This document shows positions 25,452 through 34,115 of a stretch of DNA of 64,000 bases, piece by piece; within the stretch, counting starts at the first letter, position 1; each line of letters starts with the position of its first letter. The DNA comes from Streptantibioticus ferralitis (GTDB lineage Bacteria; Actinomycetota; Actinomycetes; Streptomycetales; Streptomycetaceae): the NCBI RefSeq assembly GCF_029223525.1, contig NZ_JARHTQ010000007.1, positions 62,001 to 126,000 of the forward strand, read 5' to 3'. Both the position numbers and the translations under genes were made by a program. Under the pieces are notes generated by a model. It did no database searches and was not told the DNA's origin. It was given only the letters and a program-made list of their open reading frames with translations.

Positions 25452-28400
25452 TCAGCAGGGGCGGGCCGGAATGCCGCGCCAGCGGGTCTGGTCGGGCAGT
25501 CGCTCGCCCTTCATGACCAGGGACAGCGCATCCAGTGAGGTACCGTCGCCGACTTCGGCGTCATAGAGGACGACGGACCGGGGGCCGACCGAACTGGCCT
25601 TTCCGACCCTGACGTTGGACATCTTCATCACCCGGTCCTCGAACAGGTGGGTCTGCAGGGATGTGACCTCTCCGACGGCCGCGTCGTCGCCGACCTCCAC
25701 GAGGTCGAACTCCGTCATGTAGGTGGTGGCCAGCCACACCCGTCGGCCGATGCGGGCGCCGAACAGCCGCATCATCGTGGCCATCCACGGGGTGCCGGTC
25801 AGGAAGTTCACCAGGGAGGGCACGACGAGGTTCTCGAACAGCCCCGTGATGAGTTCGGTGCGCCGCACCCAGATCCCCCACAGCGGTTCGACCCGCGGTC
25901 GATAGCGGCCGATGACCAGCCATTTCAGGGCCACAGTCACCAGGGTGGAGAGCACACCGACGCAGAGCAGCAGCGCCGGTCCCAACAGGAAGAGGGCGAG
26001 CGGGGAGGCCGACCTGGCGAGGTGGATCGAGGCGTACAGGCTTACCAGGACGCCGAGTGCCGCGATCGTGGCGGGCAGGGTCACCCGGAAGTACTCGATC
26101 ACCAGGCGTGCGGCGATGAGCCCGGGGCTGGGGTGGTAGGTGAACTTCGCAGGGAAGTCCTGGCTGGCCTCCCGGCGGGGCAGGAAGATGGCCGGTGATC
26201 CCAACCAGGTCGTCTCGGGGTCCACCGGCCGGGTCGGCGCCACCGAGTGCACACCCAGCAGGCTGTTGTCGCCCATCCGGCAGGAGCCCGGCACCAGCGC
26301 GCCGTTGCCGACGAAGCTTCGGCGTCCCACCTCCGCCGGTGCCAGAGCGATCCGGCCCCGGTGGAAGACGGCGGGCCCCACCACACTGACGTCCGCCACG
26401 AAGCTGCGTTCTCCGATGACCAGCATGTCCGGATCGACGAAGCTGACGGTGGCCACTTCGGACCAACGACCGGTGCGCGCACCGAGCATACGGAGGAACG
26501 GCACCAGGTAGAGGGTGGAGTACAGCGCGTGGGTGAGCACCATGCTGGTGGTCATCAGACCGTCGGCGATCCATTTGCGCACCCCGAAGCCGCTACGTTC
26601 CGGGTAGACGCCCGCCCGCACTTTCGGCAGCACCGCACGCTTGACCACCAGCACCAGGGCGCAGGTGAGCAGCACGACCAACGGCCCGACCGCGGCCGTG
26701 GACGCGCAGGCCCAGCCGAAGCCGTCCTGGACCGCCACATAGCCGACGAGCGTCCCAGCCGTGTCGGCGATGATCAGCGGCACCAGTATGAGCACCAGCG
26801 CGCCCGCGGCGTATCCGCCGATCAGCCGCAGGGGCCACCGCCGGTGGTCGGCGTCCGCAGCCAGGGCCTCAAGTACCGGTGGGGGAGCGGCCTGTCGGCG
26901 GGCCGGAGACCCGGACCAGTGCTCGTCGGCCGGTACGGTCTGGTCCGCGGGCACCAGCGACTGGTCTCCCACGGACGCGTCGCTGCCGACCACGGCGCCC
27001 GGCATGATGACGCTGTTGGTCCCCACGAAGCTCCGGTCGCCGAGCGTGACCGGCGCCAGCCGCAGCCAGCCGTCCTGGACCAGGAAGGACTGCACCCGCG
27101 CGCCGTATCCGATGCTCGCCTCGTCGCCGATCGTCACGAAGGTCGGCAACGCGATGACCGAGGACAGGTGGCAACCGCGCCCGATCCCCGCCCCCAGCAG
27201 CCGAAGCAGGGGCGGCAGCAGCGGTGAGCCGGTCAGCAGGGCGAGCGGCGACATCGCCAGCACCTTGCCGTAAAGCCAGAACCTCAGGTACGTCACACCC
27301 CACAGCGGATACCAGCCGGGGCGTACCCCGGACATCAGCAGCCGCCCGCCGAGCAGCGGCAACGCCAGCAGGCTGACCAGCAGCCATCCGATCTCCAGCG
27401 GAACGAACGAGCCGAACCCCAGGCGGCTCAGCTGGTCCAGCGCGGAGCCGGGCGCGACTGCGCGCGCCGGGACGTGCCACACGGCCAACAGCCGGTAGAC
27501 GAGCACGCCGACGGGCAGGCCGATCAGCAGCAACCACCCGTACAGTGCGGCTATTTGGGCAAGTCCGCACGCTATGACCCGGGCGGTGGAGTGGCGCCTG
27601 GCCGGAGGGACAGGCGCCGCCGATCGCTGTTCGGCCGGCGTCGCGTCACCGGTGTCGAGGAACGTGGCCAGATCGCGGATGGTGGGGTGGGCGTACAGAT
27701 CGGCCATCGCCACTGTCGCCAGCTCCGGTTGCCGCCGTAGCCGGGAGACGAGGCGGGCCGCCGCCATGGAGTGGCCGCCCAGGTCGCAGAAGAAGTCGTC
27801 CTCCACCGAGATCGTCTCGGTGCCCAGAACTTCCCGCCATACCGCGGCCAGTCGGCGCTCCACCGGGGTCCGTGCGGCGGCATGGGGTCTGAGGCGTCGC
27901 GCGAGCGGGGGAGAGGTGGCGGCGGGCAGCGCGGTACGGTCCACCTTGTCGGCCGCCAGCAGCGGGAATTCGGGCAGCACCTCGACGAACGACGGGATCA
28001 TGTAGTCCGGAAGCCTGCGACGCAGCGCGGTGTGCAAGCGCGTGCGCAGGTCATCCTGGGTGTCATGGCCCGTACGGCCGTTCAGCGTGACGTAGCCGAC
28101 CAGGTCCTGCACCACGCCGTCCCGCTCCAGCGGGGTGACCACCGCGTTCTCGACCGCGTGGTCCTCGCGCAGTACCTCCTCGATCTCGGCCAACTCGATG
28201 CGGTATCCGCGGATCTTCACCTGGGTGTCGATCCGGCCCAGGAACTCGATCTCTCCGGCGGAGGTGAACCGCCCCAGATCGCCCGTGCGGTAGATCCGCG
28301 GGTTCTCCGCCCGCTCGTGCTCCACCGGATTGGTCACGAAGCGTTCCGCGGTGAGCTCCGGCCGGTTGAGGTAGCCGATCGCCACCCCCGGACCGCCGAC

Positions 28401-29498
28401 GCAGATTTCACCGCTCTCACCTTCGGCGACCGGGCGCAGCCGGTCGTTGAGGATGTAGATCCGGTAGGTGGGCAGCGGGGTGCCGATGGTGACCGGCCGA
28501 TGGGGCAGCAGTTCCCCGCAGGTCGCCGTGACGGTCGATTCGGTGGGGCCGTACGCGTTGAGGATGCGGCGCCCGGGGCGGTGCCAGCGGCGTACCAGGT
28601 CCGGTGGGCAGGCCTCTCCGCTGACCAACAGGCTGCGCAGGGTGGGTACTTCGGCCTCGATGGTGGTCAGCAGCGTCGGAACGCAGCACAGCACGGTGAT
28701 CGCGTTCTCGATGAGGAAGTCGGCGAGCCCCTGTCCGACGCGCCGGTCGTCGGTTGGTCCGGCCACCAGCGTCGCCCCCGCCGCCCATGCGGGCCAGATC
28801 TCCTCGACCGAGAAGTCGAAGGCGATGGACAGCCCCTGATAGACCCGGTCCGCACTGTTCACCCGATAGATCGGTGTGACGACGCGCAGGAAGTTGACGA
28901 TGTTGGCGTGCGAGACGGCAACACCCTTGGGTCGACCGGTGGTTCCAGAGGTGTAGATGACGTAGCACAGCGACGACGCGCTGACACCGCCCTCGGGGCG
29001 ATCGTCCGGTTGGTCGGCCAACTGGCCCGCGTCCACGTCGAGTTCGAGCACCTGGCAGGGCAGTCCCCGAGTCCGGGCCGACATGGTGGAGGTCGTCACC
29101 AGGTCGCACAGTCCGGCGTCCTGCGCGATGAACGCGACCCGGTCGGCCGGGAACGAAGGGTCCAGCGGAACATATGCGGCACCGGCCTTCATGATGCCGA
29201 GTAGCGCCACGTAGGTGTCGACGGATCGATCCAGCAGGATTCCGACCGCCTGGCCCTCCTTGGCGCCGCGCTGTCCCAGCAGCCGCGCCAACTGGTTGGC
29301 GCGGCCGTCGAGTTCGGCGTAGCTGAGCCGCGTGTCGGCGCAGATCAGGGCTGTATTCTCCGGCTCTCGGTCACATGCTCGCTCGAAGAACTGGACCAGT
29401 CCCCGAGTCGGCGGTAACGCCCGGGGGCGCGGTGTGGCGGACGCGCCCGGATCATCACCCGCCCTGGGGGAAAGTGCCGTTGACTTCGCGTCTGGCAT
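25452..29498 (-). CDS. Pls/PosA-type NRPS, probable homopoly-diaminobutyrate synthetase
   Basis: 1348 residues. An adenylation domain (about 25-535; AMP loop YTSGTTGRPKG near 184, NAYGPTESTVTATCG, IKIRGYRIELAEIEEVL-like hinge, A10 lysine in AADKVDRTALP near 518) and a thiolation domain (DLGGHSMAA, Ser near 575) are followed by three repeats of two membrane helices plus a left-handed beta-helix domain (helices near 646-722, 893-955 and 1133-1195; beta-helices near 785-850, 1020-1080 and 1256-1346). No classical condensation or thioesterase domain exists. This is the architecture of epsilon-poly-lysine synthetase. A hand-aligned A-domain code reads D-F-E-C-L-S-A-V-T, with Glu at the third position able to bind an amino side chain. 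ATG at 29498 after AAGGAG. Confidence 0.92.
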   Translation of the reverse strand: MPDAKSTALSPRAGDDPGASATPRPRALPPTRGLVQFFERACDREPENTALICADTRLSYAELDGRANQLARLLGQRGAKEGQAVGILLDRSVDTYVALLGIMKAGAAYVPLDPSFPADRVAFIAQDAGLCDLVTTSTMSARTRGLPCQVLELDVDAGQLADQPDDRPEGGVSASSLCYVIYTSGTTGRPKGVAVSHANIVNFLRVVTPIYRVNSADRVYQGLSIAFDFSVEEIWPAWAAGATLVAGPTDDRRVGQGLADFLIENAITVLCCVPTLLTTIEAEVPTLRSLLVSGEACPPDLVRRWHRPGRRILNAYGPTESTVTATCGELLPHRPVTIGTPLPTYRIYILNDRLRPVAEGESGEICVGGPGVAIGYLNRPELTAERFVTNPVEHERAENPRIYRTGDLGRFTSAGEIEFLGRIDTQVKIRGYRIELAEIEEVLREDHAVENAVVTPLERDGVVQDLVGYVTLNGRTGHDTQDDLRTRLHTALRRRLPDYMIPSFVEVLPEFPLLAADKVDRTALPAATSPPLARRLRPHAAARTPVERRLAAVWREVLGTETISVEDDFFCDLGGHSMAAARLVSRLRRQPELATVAMADLYAHPTIRDLATFLDTGDATPAEQRSAAPVPPARRHSTARVIACGLAQIAALYGWLLLIGLPVGVLVYRLLAVWHVPARAVAPGSALDQLSRLGFGSFVPLEIGWLLVSLLALPLLGGRLLMSGVRPGWYPLWGVTYLRFWLYGKVLAMSPLALLTGSPLLPPLLRLLGAGIGRGCHLSSVIALPTFVTIGDEASIGYGARVQSFLVQDGWLRLAPVTLGDRSFVGTNSVIMPGAVVGSDASVGDQSLVPADQTVPADEHWSGSPARRQAAPPPVLEALAADADHRRWPLRLIGGYAAGALVLILVPLIIADTAGTLVGYVAVQDGFGWACASTAAVGPLVVLLTCALVLVVKRAVLPKVRAGVYPERSGFGVRKWIADGLMTTSMVLTHALYSTLYLVPFLRMLGARTGRWSEVATVSFVDPDMLVIGERSFVADVSVVGPAVFHRGRIALAPAEVGRRSFVGNGALVPGSCRMGDNSLLGVHSVAPTRPVDPETTWLGSPAIFLPRREASQDFPAKFTYHPSPGLIAARLVIEYFRVTLPATIAALGVLVSLYASIHLARSASPLALFLLGPALLLCVGVLSTLVTVALKWLVIGRYRPRVEPLWGIWVRRTELITGLFENLVVPSLVNFLTGTPWMATMMRLFGARIGRRVWLATTYMTEFDLVEVGDDAAVGEVTSLQTHLFEDRVMKMSNVRVGKASSVGPRSVVLYDAEVGDGTSLDALSLVMKGERLPDQTRWRGIPARPC

Positions 29499-30098
29499 GG
29501 CCGCTCCTTGTCACCCATAACGCAGAAGGGTTTTTTAATTGTCTTTGCATTTCACTGTGCGCCGCTTGATGTTTCCCGGAAGTGACGGTGCCATCAGCCG
29601 CTGACGCGCGCGGTAGTAGCACGTTGAACCGAATCGAAAGCTAGGTGCGCCCGGCCTCGGGGAATAGCGGGATACGGGCCAACGTCCGGTGGCCGGTTAC
29701 TCCCGAACAACGTATACGAGAAGCGACGGTCACATCTTCGTGGTTGACAGTAATTTCACAGGTGCGTCACAGGCTTGGATTCGAACGGCCCTCCGGTCGA
29801 TCACTGTTTCCGTCGTGAGGTCCCGTTCGCGATTTTTTGCCGGTCATGTCCATGGAAATCACCCAGTGACTTTGCGTCGCCGCCCGGCAGAAGTGTTCCT
29901 CCGGGAACCGGCCAGCGGAATGCCGTGGGCGCGGCCCCGATCCCGCCGAGCGGCGCTCGGATCGCGTAAAGACCCGCCCTCGGTGAGGCCGCTTCCGGAT
30001 GCGCCGCGTCCGGCGAACACCTAGCCTCGAATCCGAGCTGCCGCTGGGCGCTCCGCTCGGCCTGACCGGCTTCGGCGCGGCACGAGGAGTGGTGCTCC
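29499..30098. other. 600-bp control region upstream of the NRPS operon
   Basis: No gene is recognised between the divergent NRPS and DUF5996 genes. The 100 bp next to the NRPS are unusually A/T rich (a T6 run at 29531-29536 and a stretch with little G+C to about 29580), as often seen at strong or bacterially silenced promoters. A plus-strand TTGACA (29744-29749) lacks a convincing -10 box. The length suggests complex regulation of the operon. Confidence 0.5.
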
Positions 30099-31040
30099 AT
30101 GGAGATCTTCCCCCCGATCCCGCTCGCGGAGTGGAAGGACTCGAAAGAGACGCTGCACCGGTTCGCCCAGATCGTCGGCAAGATCCGACTGGCCTCCGGC
30201 GTCCGACGCAACCACTGGTGGAACGTGCCGTGCCACCTGACCGGCCGCGGCACCACGACCCGCCCGATGGGTCAGGTGGACGGGAATCCGGTTTTCACGA
30301 TCGATTTCGATTTCGTCGGCCACCGACTGATCGCACGTACGTTGGACGGGAGGGCGGCGTCGTTCTCCCTGCCCGGACACTCGGTCGCGTCGTTCTACCG
30401 CGAGACGCTGAACGCCCTTCGCTCCATCGGGGTGGCGGTGCACATCGAACACCCCCATCCCTACGAACTGCCCGACGCGAAACGACCTTTTGCCGACGAC
30501 ACCGAGCACGCCTCATACGACCCGTTCTGGATCAACCGCTACTGGCAGGTGCTCAGCCAGGTCAATCTGGTCCTGGAGGAGTTCTCCGCGGGATTCTCCG
30601 GAAAAATCAGCCCGGTGCACCACTTCTGGCACACGTTCGACATCGCGGCCACCCGCTTCTCGGGCCGAATCGTCGAGCAGCCGCCGAGCGTCGACCCGGT
30701 CACCCGCGAGGCGTACTCCCGGGAGGTCATCAGCGCGGGCTTCTGGTTCGGCGACGACGCCTTCCCGCGGCCGACCTTCTACTCCTATGCCGCGCCGGAG
30801 CCTGAGGGCCTGGCCGACCAGCGGCTGTCCCCCGCGCCCGCACGATGGGTCGAACAACGCGGCAGTCACCTGGCGGTGTTGGACTACGACGACATCCGGG
30901 GTGGTGCGAACGCCCGAGCCGCTGTCCTCGACTTCTACGAGGGCGTCTATCGGTCCGCGGCGCGCCTCGCCGGGTGGGACATCGAGCGGCTGGCCTCTCC
31001 CGGGGGCATCACCGACCCCTACGCGCCGGCGGCGGAGTGA
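30099..31040 (+). CDS. DUF5996 family protein
   Basis: 313 residues, soluble, matching what I recall of DUF5996: PPIPLAEWKDSKETLHRFAQIVGKIRLA at the N-terminus, WWNVPCHLTGRGTTTRPM, FTIDFDFVGHRL, and the later SPVHHFWHTFDIAATRFSGR with REAYSREVISAGFWFGDD. The conserved His/Trp/Asp clusters could bind a ligand or metal, but no reaction is known. GAGGAG precedes the ATG. It is divergent from the NRPS operon and probably unrelated to it. Confidence 0.85.
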   Translation: MEIFPPIPLAEWKDSKETLHRFAQIVGKIRLASGVRRNHWWNVPCHLTGRGTTTRPMGQVDGNPVFTIDFDFVGHRLIARTLDGRAASFSLPGHSVASFYRETLNALRSIGVAVHIEHPHPYELPDAKRPFADDTEHASYDPFWINRYWQVLSQVNLVLEEFSAGFSGKISPVHHFWHTFDIAATRFSGRIVEQPPSVDPVTREAYSREVISAGFWFGDDAFPRPTFYSYAAPEPEGLADQRLSPAPARWVEQRGSHLAVLDYDDIRGGANARAAVLDFYEGVYRSAARLAGWDIERLASPGGITDPYAPAAE

Positions 31041-31346
31041 GAGCGCTTCCCCGGCGGTCAGTGGCTCATATCGGCGCATCTCCCGCCGCCTCAACGGCCG
31101 GTTCGGGGTCGCGGCGCTCGACCGCGGTGATGAGACGGCTCACCGTACCCCGGTGACCTGCGGTGCCGCTTCTCGCGATCACGCGGCACAGTGGCCCGGT
31201 CGCGATCCGTGGCCGCTTGTCGCCCGCCGGGCTTTCGGGGCGCCGAGTCGACCCGCGCCGGTCATGTGCGGTGGCGGGAATGAAGATGAGTCGTTCAACG
31301 TTCAACCAAATGCTTCGGCTTACACGCCCCGCCCGAGGAGGATGCA
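31041..31346 (+). promoter_or_regulatory. Upstream region of the pirin gene with tandem repeat
   Basis: No gene is seen. Two tandem copies of GTTCAAC (31293-31299, 31300-31306) lie about 40 nt before the pirin start. A MarR-type remnant follows the pirin gene, so the repeat may have been its operator. Confidence 0.4.
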
Positions 31347-32336
31347 ATGCCTGCTGTGACCGTAGAGAACACCCTGCTCCTGCCACGCGTCCCGGAACCG
31401 GACCCGCAGGCGGCTCCGCAGCGTCCGGTGCGCTCGGTGACCAGTGCGCCGCAGGGCTTCGAGGGCGAGGGATTCCCCGTGTACCGGGCCTTCGCGGGGG
31501 CGACGCTGCGTGATCTTGACCCGTTCGTCCACATGGATCAGATGGGTGAGGTCGAGTACGCGCCCGGCGAACCCAAGGGCACCGCCTGGCACCCGCACCG
31601 CGGCTTCGAAACCGTCACGTACATGATCGACGGCCTGATGGAACACCAGGACTCGCACGGCGGCGGAGGCACGATCACCGACGGCGCGACCCAGTGGATG
31701 ACCGCGGGCAGCGGCATCCTGCACATCGAGACACCGCCCGAGGCCCTGGTCGCCTCCGGAGGCCTGTTCCACGGCATCCAGTTGTGGGTCAACCTGCCGC
31801 GCGCCAACAAGGGCAACCCCCCGCGGTACCAGAGCATCGAGGGCCAGCAGACGGTGCTGCTGTCCTCGCCGGACGGCGGCGCGCTCGTCCGCGTCATCGC
31901 CGGTGACGTGGCCGGGCACCACGGGCCGGGCGCCACCTTCACACCGATCACCATGATCCACGCCACGCTGAGCCCCGGCGCCCGTCTGGTGCTGCCCTGG
32001 CGGCCCGACTTCAACGCACTGGTGTACGCGCTGTCCGGACGCGGCACAGTCGGAGCCGAACAGCGCCCGCTCGACGCACACCAGCTGGCCGTCTTCGGAC
32101 CGGGCGCCGCCCTGACGGTGTCCGCCACCGGGCAGCCGGACAGCCGGACGCCCCAGCTCGACGTACTGATCCTCGGCGGTCGGCCGATCCGCGAACCCGT
32201 CGCGCACTTCGGGCCGTTCGTCATGAACACCAAGGCCGAGGTCATCCAGGCGTTCGAGGACTTCCAGAGCGGCCGGCTCGGGGTCATCCCCGCCGACCGC
32301 ATCCCCCACACGGCACCCGGCGAGGAGCTCAGTTGA
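31347..32336 (+). CDS. Pirin family protein (bicupin)
   Basis: 329 residues. The N-terminal cupin carries the pirin metal site: WHPHRGFETVTYMIDG, EHQDSHG and the Glu of GILHIETPP, which together supply three His and one Glu for iron. The C-terminal cupin (PGARLVLPWRPDFNALVYALSGRGTVG) follows. Some bacterial pirins are quercetin 2,3-dioxygenases; others act as redox-sensing partners, and the substrate here is unknown. GAGGAGG lies before the ATG. The stop codon overlaps a TTG start of a TPR fragment, a coupling that looks like the leftover of an intact two-gene unit. Confidence 0.92.
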   Translation: MPAVTVENTLLLPRVPEPDPQAAPQRPVRSVTSAPQGFEGEGFPVYRAFAGATLRDLDPFVHMDQMGEVEYAPGEPKGTAWHPHRGFETVTYMIDGLMEHQDSHGGGGTITDGATQWMTAGSGILHIETPPEALVASGGLFHGIQLWVNLPRANKGNPPRYQSIEGQQTVLLSSPDGGALVRVIAGDVAGHHGPGATFTPITMIHATLSPGARLVLPWRPDFNALVYALSGRGTVGAEQRPLDAHQLAVFGPGAALTVSATGQPDSRTPQLDVLILGGRPIREPVAHFGPFVMNTKAEVIQAFEDFQSGRLGVIPADRIPHTAPGEELS

Positions 32337-32479
32337 CCAACACCTCGCCCCCGTACCCGCAGGAGAGCTTGGCCGGGCGCTGGGCGCGCGCCGGGCGGTT
32401 CTTCGAGGCCACGGAGTACGCCGAGGCCGCCCGGCTGCTCGTCGACATAGGGAAACCTGTTGTCATGGGGAGCCGTTGA
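32333..32479 (+). pseudogene. N-terminal remnant of a TPR protein
   Basis: 48 codons from a TTG that overlaps the pirin stop (TTGA). ESLAGRWARAGRFFEATEYAEAARLLVDIG resembles the first repeat of tetratricopeptide proteins that commonly follow pirin genes in actinomycetes. The rest is lost at a deletion joint near 32450-32480, where a MarR tail begins. Confidence 0.6.
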
Positions 32480-32483
32480 TAGG

Positions 32484-32610
32484 CGATGAAGTCGCGGCCG
32501 AGCAGGACCACCGCCTCTGGGCGGCGAGCATCCGGCCCGAGGAGATCACGAGCCTGCCGGACACCCTTCACCGCATGCTGGCCGAACTGCACCGCCACGA
32601 GGTCAAGTAG
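32484..32610 (+). pseudogene. C-terminal remnant of a MarR regulator
   Basis: The last ~40 residues (DHRLWAASIRPEEITSLPDTLHRMLAELHRHEVK) match the dimerisation helix of MarR proteins. The DNA-binding part is missing. Together with the TPR stub upstream it shows a deletion of at least one and a half genes. Confidence 0.6.
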
Positions 32611-32643
32611 GGCGAGTCGCCGTGGTGGCGCTGCTCCGTACGT

Positions 32644-34110
32644 CTAGTGGCCGTCCGGCAGATACCAGTGGTGGGGCGCGATCAGGTCATTGATCGATTC
32701 CGGCCCCCAGGACCCCCGGGCGTGCAGTTCCACCTCTGGCGGGGCTTTGAGGAGCGGCTCGGAGATCTCCCAGAGGCGTTCGATTCCGTCCGAGCGGGTG
32801 AACAGCGCCTGGTTGCCGAGCATCGCGTCCAGGATCAGCCGTTCGTATCCCTCAAGGCCGTGCGCCTTCTGGAAGGAGTCGGCGTAACGAAAGGTCATCT
32901 CCGCCTCGGCGAGGCGCATGGTCGGGCCTGGCTCCTTCGCGAGGAAGCGGGTGGCGATCCAGCCGGGGTCGTCGAAGTCGATCACGAGGGTGTTGGCCCG
33001 GTGGTCGACGCTCGCGCGCGTGTCGACGGGGAACATCCGCAAGGGGGTTTCCTTGAAGTGGAGTGACACCACCTGGCGTCTTTGCGCGAGTGACTTGCCG
33101 GAGCGCAAGAAGAACGGGACACCGGCCCAGCGCCAGTTGTCGACCTCTGTGCGCAGCGCGACGAACGTCTCGGTCTGTGAGTGCGGATCGACGCCCGGCT
33201 CGGAGCGGTAGCCGTCGTACTGGCCGCGTACGACGTGTGCGACATCGATCGGCTTCATCGCCTCGAAGACCTTGCTCCGCTCGTCTCGCAGTGGTTTCGC
33301 GGCCAGCGTCGTCGGTGGCTCCATCGCCACGAAGCCGAGCACCTGGAACAGATGGGTCACGATCATGTCCCGGAAGGTGCCCGTACCTTCGAAGAACCCG
33401 GCGCGCCCCTCGATCCCGATGGCCTCCGGCACGTCGATCTGCACATGGCTGATGTGGTCGCGGTTCCAGATGGGTTCCAGGAGTCCGTTGGCGAAGCGGA
33501 GCGCGAGGATGTTGTCCACCGACTCCTTGCCGAGGAAATGGTCGATACGGAAGATCCGGGACTCGTCGAAGACCGCGTGGACGGTCCCGTTGAGGTCACG
33601 GGCCGATGCCAGATCGGAACCGAAGGGCTTTTCGATGATGACGCTGCCGCCCTCTGCGAGCCGCGTCGCACCGAGCATTCCGACGACCGAGCCGAAGGCC
33701 GCTGGCGGCACCGCGAGATGGAACAGCCGGCGCGGGCTCCCGCCGATGGCCTTCTCGGCCGCCTTCACCGCCGCGATCAGTGGCCCAGGCTGCTCGGGAT
33801 CGGCGGTGCCGAAGCTCAACGCACTCTCGAACGCCCGCCATGCCTCGCCCACCGGCTTGGCCATCCCGAACTCGGCGACGGCGTCCTTGGCGCGCTGACG
33901 GAACTCCTCGTCGCGCAACGCGGACTTCGTCGGCGCCGAGCCGATGATCCGGTACTTCCTGGGCAGCAGACCGGCGTTGGCCAGATGGAAGAGTCCGGGC
34001 AGCAGCTTGCGCCTGGCAAGGTCCCCGGTCGCCCCGAACAGCACGATGACATGGTCGTCGGGGACCTGGGACGTGGTGTCGGTATCTGCTGACTTCGCGG
34101 CGGAGCTCAT
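32644..34110 (-). CDS. zwf: Glucose-6-phosphate 1-dehydrogenase
   Basis: 488 residues. It oxidises glucose 6-phosphate to 6-phosphogluconolactone, making NADPH at the entry of the pentose phosphate pathway. The nucleotide-binding FGATGDLARRKLLPGL, the substrate motif RIDHFLGKESVDNILALRFAN with catalytic His, EKPFGSDLASA and the C-terminal AEMTFRYADSF, YERLILDAMLGNQALFTRSD are all present. ATG at 34110 is chosen over longer frames by homology; its ribosome site GAAGAAGGG lies at the end of gnd, 5 nt separate the genes, and the pair is an operon. No opcA or tal is adjacent, so this may be a second, non-housekeeping zwf. Confidence 0.95.
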   Translation of the reverse strand: MSSAAKSADTDTTSQVPDDHVIVLFGATGDLARRKLLPGLFHLANAGLLPRKYRIIGSAPTKSALRDEEFRQRAKDAVAEFGMAKPVGEAWRAFESALSFGTADPEQPGPLIAAVKAAEKAIGGSPRRLFHLAVPPAAFGSVVGMLGATRLAEGGSVIIEKPFGSDLASARDLNGTVHAVFDESRIFRIDHFLGKESVDNILALRFANGLLEPIWNRDHISHVQIDVPEAIGIEGRAGFFEGTGTFRDMIVTHLFQVLGFVAMEPPTTLAAKPLRDERSKVFEAMKPIDVAHVVRGQYDGYRSEPGVDPHSQTETFVALRTEVDNWRWAGVPFFLRSGKSLAQRRQVVSLHFKETPLRMFPVDTRASVDHRANTLVIDFDDPGWIATRFLAKEPGPTMRLAEAEMTFRYADSFQKAHGLEGYERLILDAMLGNQALFTRSDGIERLWEISEPLLKAPPEVELHARGSWGPESINDLIAPHHWYLPDGH

Positions 34111-34115
34111 CGGCG

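Noticed and set aside
25452-29498. Siderophore or ordinary peptide NRPS considered
   Set aside because: No condensation, thioesterase or tailoring domains and no transporter or MbtH gene; the membrane/beta-helix repeats are those of homopolymer synthetases.
29689-30024. 111-codon plus-strand frame upstream of the DUF5996 gene
   Set aside because: No ribosome site, no homology, and it overlaps the likely control region of the NRPS operon.
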